From assembly GCF_003971235.1 (NCBI RefSeq), contig NZ_CP034661.1, positions 3,286,001-3,350,000 on the forward strand: 64,000 nt of DNA, read 5' to 3'. A program made the translations under genes and the position numbers. The notes under the pieces were generated by a model. That model was not told the origin of the DNA. It was given only the letters and a program-made list of their open reading frames with translations, and searched no databases. Below are positions 61,513 through 64,000 of this stretch, in pieces (position 1 is the first letter of the stretch; each line of letters opens with the position of its first letter). This DNA comes from Chryseobacterium aureum (GTDB lineage: Bacteria; Bacteroidota; Bacteroidia; Flavobacteriales; Weeksellaceae).

Positions 61513-63762
61513 TTAGAAGATTCTTATTACCTTATGGTGATTTTTTCTAATTCCATTAATCATTAGTTGATGACTCTCAGCTTTACACTTTGTTTTGATA
61601 ATAAATTCATAAAATCTATCCTCAAGAGCTTCATCAGATAGTGTATTATAACTGTCAAAAAAGTTAGCAAAATCTTCTCCCAAAGGATAAATTTCTTTTA
61701 GCTGTTCAATTATATTTTTGATACTAGATGCTTGACCAGAAAATATTTGAGACATGTCATGGGGTTTATAATATGAAGTGTTGGTTCTAATGATAATATT
61801 ATGATCTACAAGGCTTCTAAAATGAATGATCTGAGTTTCTAGCTCATTTGGAGATTCATTCATGAAGTTATTGAAGTATGAAATAATAAACCTTATTGCA
61901 GGCTTTATATCTTCTGAGGTTATTGTTGAGATATTAGTTTCATTATCTAATACAAAGTTTAGGGTTTGTTGTCTTAAACTCCTTTTTAAACTATCATCAG
62001 CTCTGGATAAGTCAAGTGAAGATTCTAATAAGTAGAATTTACTACTGATATTTTCATCTTCTTCAATATCTGAATATGTCTCTGTGAGAATTTCCTCTAT
62101 ATTGTCATAGTTAACATCAGAAGGAGCATAATATGAATGAAGTTTAGTGTTAAAAAACTGATTTGTGAAAGCTGCATAAGTAACAAAAGAAGATAGGTCT
62201 CTTCCTAAAAAACTTTCTCTCGAAGTACATTTTTCCCCATATGTTAGAATGAAGCTATCAAAGTCTGGCAGTTTTAAATCTGGTTTTAATAATAAAGGTA
62301 TTCTAAATCTTTCTTGCTGGTTTTCCCACCATCTTTTTCCCACTTCAATATGCTCAGAGAATGAGATATATTTTGTTGGTAAAATTCTTACATTATTCGT
62401 AGAAGGAACAGTAGAAATAGGAATACAGATTTTATTAAAAGTTTGTATGAACTTTTCTTTCTGTACAGTATTCATGTCCGTAGGTAAGCTTTCATAATCC
62501 ATCATAATAGGTCTGGGTAAAATTATATGTATTTCTCCAGTAGTTCGTTGTCTGGCAATAGCTTGAATCACAGCATTAATCCCCTCAGAATAGATACTAC
62601 TATAATTGGCATAAGTTCCTCTAGCACTAGCAGGAGGTAAGACAACAACAAAGGCATGGTTTGTTTTAGTAATATTTACCCCAGATTTAAAGTTTGTTCC
62701 AATATTACAGAAGCTATTATCAAACCTGTTTCTATTTAGATTTTCATCATTATCACCTTGATTTCCTTCAATTGAGGAGGTGCAGTCTCTTAGTGTTCCA
62801 AATTTTTGAGAAAGCATTCTCCCCGGCTCCTTATCTGTATTGAGTAAGGCTTTGCAAAGTTTTTTAGAATAACAAAGAACATCAATGTTTTTATTTCTAA
62901 TTACAAGGCTACGAATAATCTCTGTAATAGCCTTATGATTCTTAACTCCATATTGGTTATGATAATGTAAAAACAATTGACTTTGCTCTCTTACAACCTT
63001 TCTTTCAGACTCCAACACTCTTATTTTGTCATCAGTCTGATTAGCTAATAGCTTAATCACAGGGATTGATTGAATATTATAAGTTGCACTAAGTAAAATA
63101 TTCTTGCTTATAACACCTGAAAAATGAGAAAGATATGCAATACCTGTTGGTGTAAAGTTTCTAATAGCTTCATGAATTTCATCATAAATAATAATTAATT
63201 GTTTTCCTGTAGAACTTAGCTCATGGGAAAAGGCTTTAATGTAGTTATACTTTCTGGCAGATTGAAGTATTGCATGTTCTCCAGCATTACCTAATAAGGT
63301 ATTAACTGTAACAAGGTGAACTTTACAGTTGACATCAATATAATCTTCACCACTTTCAGGGATATTATCTGAAATACTTTCGTAACTATAAATCTGATTT
63401 TCCTCAAAACCTAGTTCTAATAAATCCCTTTTGTATTGGGTCACTAAACTCACTAATGGTACAGCAATAATGAAATAAGTATTGATACTATCTTCTGTAT
63501 TTAAATACTCTTTTATGGAATGTAAGATTGCAGAAGTTTTTCCTTGTCCTACAGCACAATTGACAACAGTTGTTTCTTTTTCAGAAAAATTGATTTTATT
63601 ATATAAAGAGTTTCCAATAAAGCCATCTTGGATTTCTAAAGGTTGTTTTTCAAAAGTAAATACATCTGAACTTAGACTATTGTTAAAATCTTCCTCCTTG
63701 AAAGTGAAAAAATCTATTGGAAAATCATTAAAGTAATTATTTACTAACCTATCTTCTGACAT
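61513..63762 (-). CDS. DEAD/DEAH-box helicase-like protein
   Basis: A 749-residue protein from ATG at 63762 (MSEDRLVNNYF); a GTG at 63819 would extend it by 19 residues that do not look like protein. Walker A CAVGQGKTSA (Lys75), FIIAVPLVSLVTQYK (motif Ia), IIIYDEIHEA (DEIH, motif II), LLSATYNI (motif III) and QAIARQRTTGEIHIIL (motif VI-like) identify an SF2 helicase core in the first 430 residues. The C-terminal half is not recognised. It probably serves element replication. It is encoded just downstream of the integrase, with which it may be cotranscribed. Confidence 0.8.
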   Translation of the reverse strand: MSEDRLVNNYFNDFPIDFFTFKEEDFNNSLSSDVFTFEKQPLEIQDGFIGNSLYNKINFSEKETTVVNCAVGQGKTSAILHSIKEYLNTEDSINTYFIIAVPLVSLVTQYKRDLLELGFEENQIYSYESISDNIPESGEDYIDVNCKVHLVTVNTLLGNAGEHAILQSARKYNYIKAFSHELSSTGKQLIIIYDEIHEAIRNFTPTGIAYLSHFSGVISKNILLSATYNIQSIPVIKLLANQTDDKIRVLESERKVVREQSQLFLHYHNQYGVKNHKAITEIIRSLVIRNKNIDVLCYSKKLCKALLNTDKEPGRMLSQKFGTLRDCTSSIEGNQGDNDENLNRNRFDNSFCNIGTNFKSGVNITKTNHAFVVVLPPASARGTYANYSSIYSEGINAVIQAIARQRTTGEIHIILPRPIMMDYESLPTDMNTVQKEKFIQTFNKICIPISTVPSTNNVRILPTKYISFSEHIEVGKRWWENQQERFRIPLLLKPDLKLPDFDSFILTYGEKCTSRESFLGRDLSSFVTYAAFTNQFFNTKLHSYYAPSDVNYDNIEEILTETYSDIEEDENISSKFYLLESSLDLSRADDSLKRSLRQQTLNFVLDNETNISTITSEDIKPAIRFIISYFNNFMNESPNELETQIIHFRSLVDHNIIIRTNTSYYKPHDMSQIFSGQASSIKNIIEQLKEIYPLGEDFANFFDSYNTLSDEALEDRFYEFIIKTKCKAESHQLMINGIRKNHHKVIRIF

Positions 63763-63815
63763 AATATAAAATATAACTGCTCTGTAAAAATAATACAAAG
63801 CAGTTAATAATGAAG

Positions 63816-64000
63816 TCACTTTAGCTTAGAATTTAGCTTGCTCATCTGCTCACCAATCTTTTTTTTTACCACCTTAGCATAATGTTGTTGAGTAATTCCA
63901 ATTTCTGAATGACCTAGTAGCTCAGATACTATCTCCATAGGAATATCATTATAAAGTAAAATAGTAGATGCAAAGGTTTTTCTGGCTATATGATGGGTAA
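63816..64000 (-). CDS. Tyrosine recombinase (integrase), C-terminal part
   Basis: Partial gene running off the right edge of the window. The last 61 residues read on the minus strand carry the H-x-x-R-type block HHIARKTFAST, the LLGHSEIGITQQHYAKVVKKK segment with the catalytic Tyr, and the end MSKLNSKLK before TGA (63816-63818). This is the C-terminal active site of a tyrosine recombinase. It lies at the end of the element opposite the tRNA fragment, as expected for an integrase adjacent to an intact tRNA beyond the window. Confidence 0.92.
   Translation of the reverse strand, partial: THHIARKTFASTILLYNDIPMEIVSELLGHSEIGITQQHYAKVVKKKIGEQMSKLNSKLK

Larger units (their letters stand above)
44395..64000. 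mobile_element. Integrative element with restriction cassette, right end outside window
   Basis: The element starts at the tRNA fragment (44395-44413) and includes a tyrosine recombinase entering from the right edge. Base composition drops and the genes change to RadC-like, DUF3871, RecA-like ATPase and DEAH helicase types that travel on Bacteroidota elements. No transfer (tra) or mobilisation genes are visible in this part, so whether it is conjugative, mobilisable or only integrative cannot be decided. Confidence 0.8.

Noticed and set aside
63763..63819. GTG start for the helicase overlapping the integrase stop
   Set aside because: The 19 added residues are hydrophobic filler unlike the rest; the ATG at 63762 gives a better N-terminus.

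Overview
The window comes from an AT-rich member of the Bacteroidota, most likely a flavobacterium of the Chryseobacterium/Weeksellaceae type. The evidence is TAnnTTTG promoter elements, a fused MurF-alanine racemase, TonB receptor/2TM/LytTR signalling genes, WG-repeat and DUF3871-type proteins, few Shine-Dalgarno sequences, and Bacteroidota-type mobile genes. The genus is inferred from remembered protein resemblance, not from a search.

Layout. 1-1440 is a very T-rich gene desert with imperfect repeats. 1441-10194 is a minus-strand housekeeping block: methyltransferase, mnmG, ybeY, patatin-type outer membrane phospholipase, murF-alr, tdk. Two perfect 16-bp parS centromere sites flank mnmG, which suggests the replication origin is not far away. 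10256-18387 is mostly plus strand: an acidic repeat protein, rsmI, a WG-repeat protein, fabG, then (after guaC on the minus strand) an Lgt-like protein, a small membrane protein and a radical SAM enzyme of the tetraether-synthase-like type. 18445-23629 holds surE, a 56-residue membrane protein, the Tsp/Prc protease, sodC and an Sfp-type phosphopantetheinyl transferase. 23715-31582 is an AraC regulator followed by a LytS/LytTR signalling locus: TonB receptor, secreted protein, sensor kinase, three small 2TM proteins, an ICMT-like methyltransferase and the LytTR regulator. Three promoters in this locus share a 21-bp-spaced direct repeat at a fixed distance from the -7 element, as expected for one regulon. 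31718-44278 contains unknown proteins, mnmA, clpC, sufE and glycosyltransferases.

From about 44395 to beyond the window end lies an integrated mobile element. Its left edge is a tRNA 3'-end fragment followed by that tRNA's terminator. Its far edge is a tyrosine recombinase that runs off the window at 64000. The element carries small secreted proteins split by an IS3-family insertion, a RadC-like protein, a DUF3871 protein, a RecA-like ATPase and a DEAH-type helicase.

Its core (51103-58821) is a dense restriction-modification and mismatch-repair cassette. On the plus strand are a MUG/TDG-like mismatch glycosylase, Vsr, a restriction-endonuclease-like protein with an NgoFVII-like C-terminus, a McrB-type AAA+ motor, a LlaJI/McrC-type nuclease and a second nuclease-like protein. 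These converge on a single m5C methyltransferase and its unknown partner. The natural reading is that the methyltransferase marks cytosines, several nucleases restrict foreign DNA, and two repair enzymes mend the T:G mismatches left when methylcytosine deaminates. The extra nucleases and doubled repair arm make this the most interesting locus in the window.
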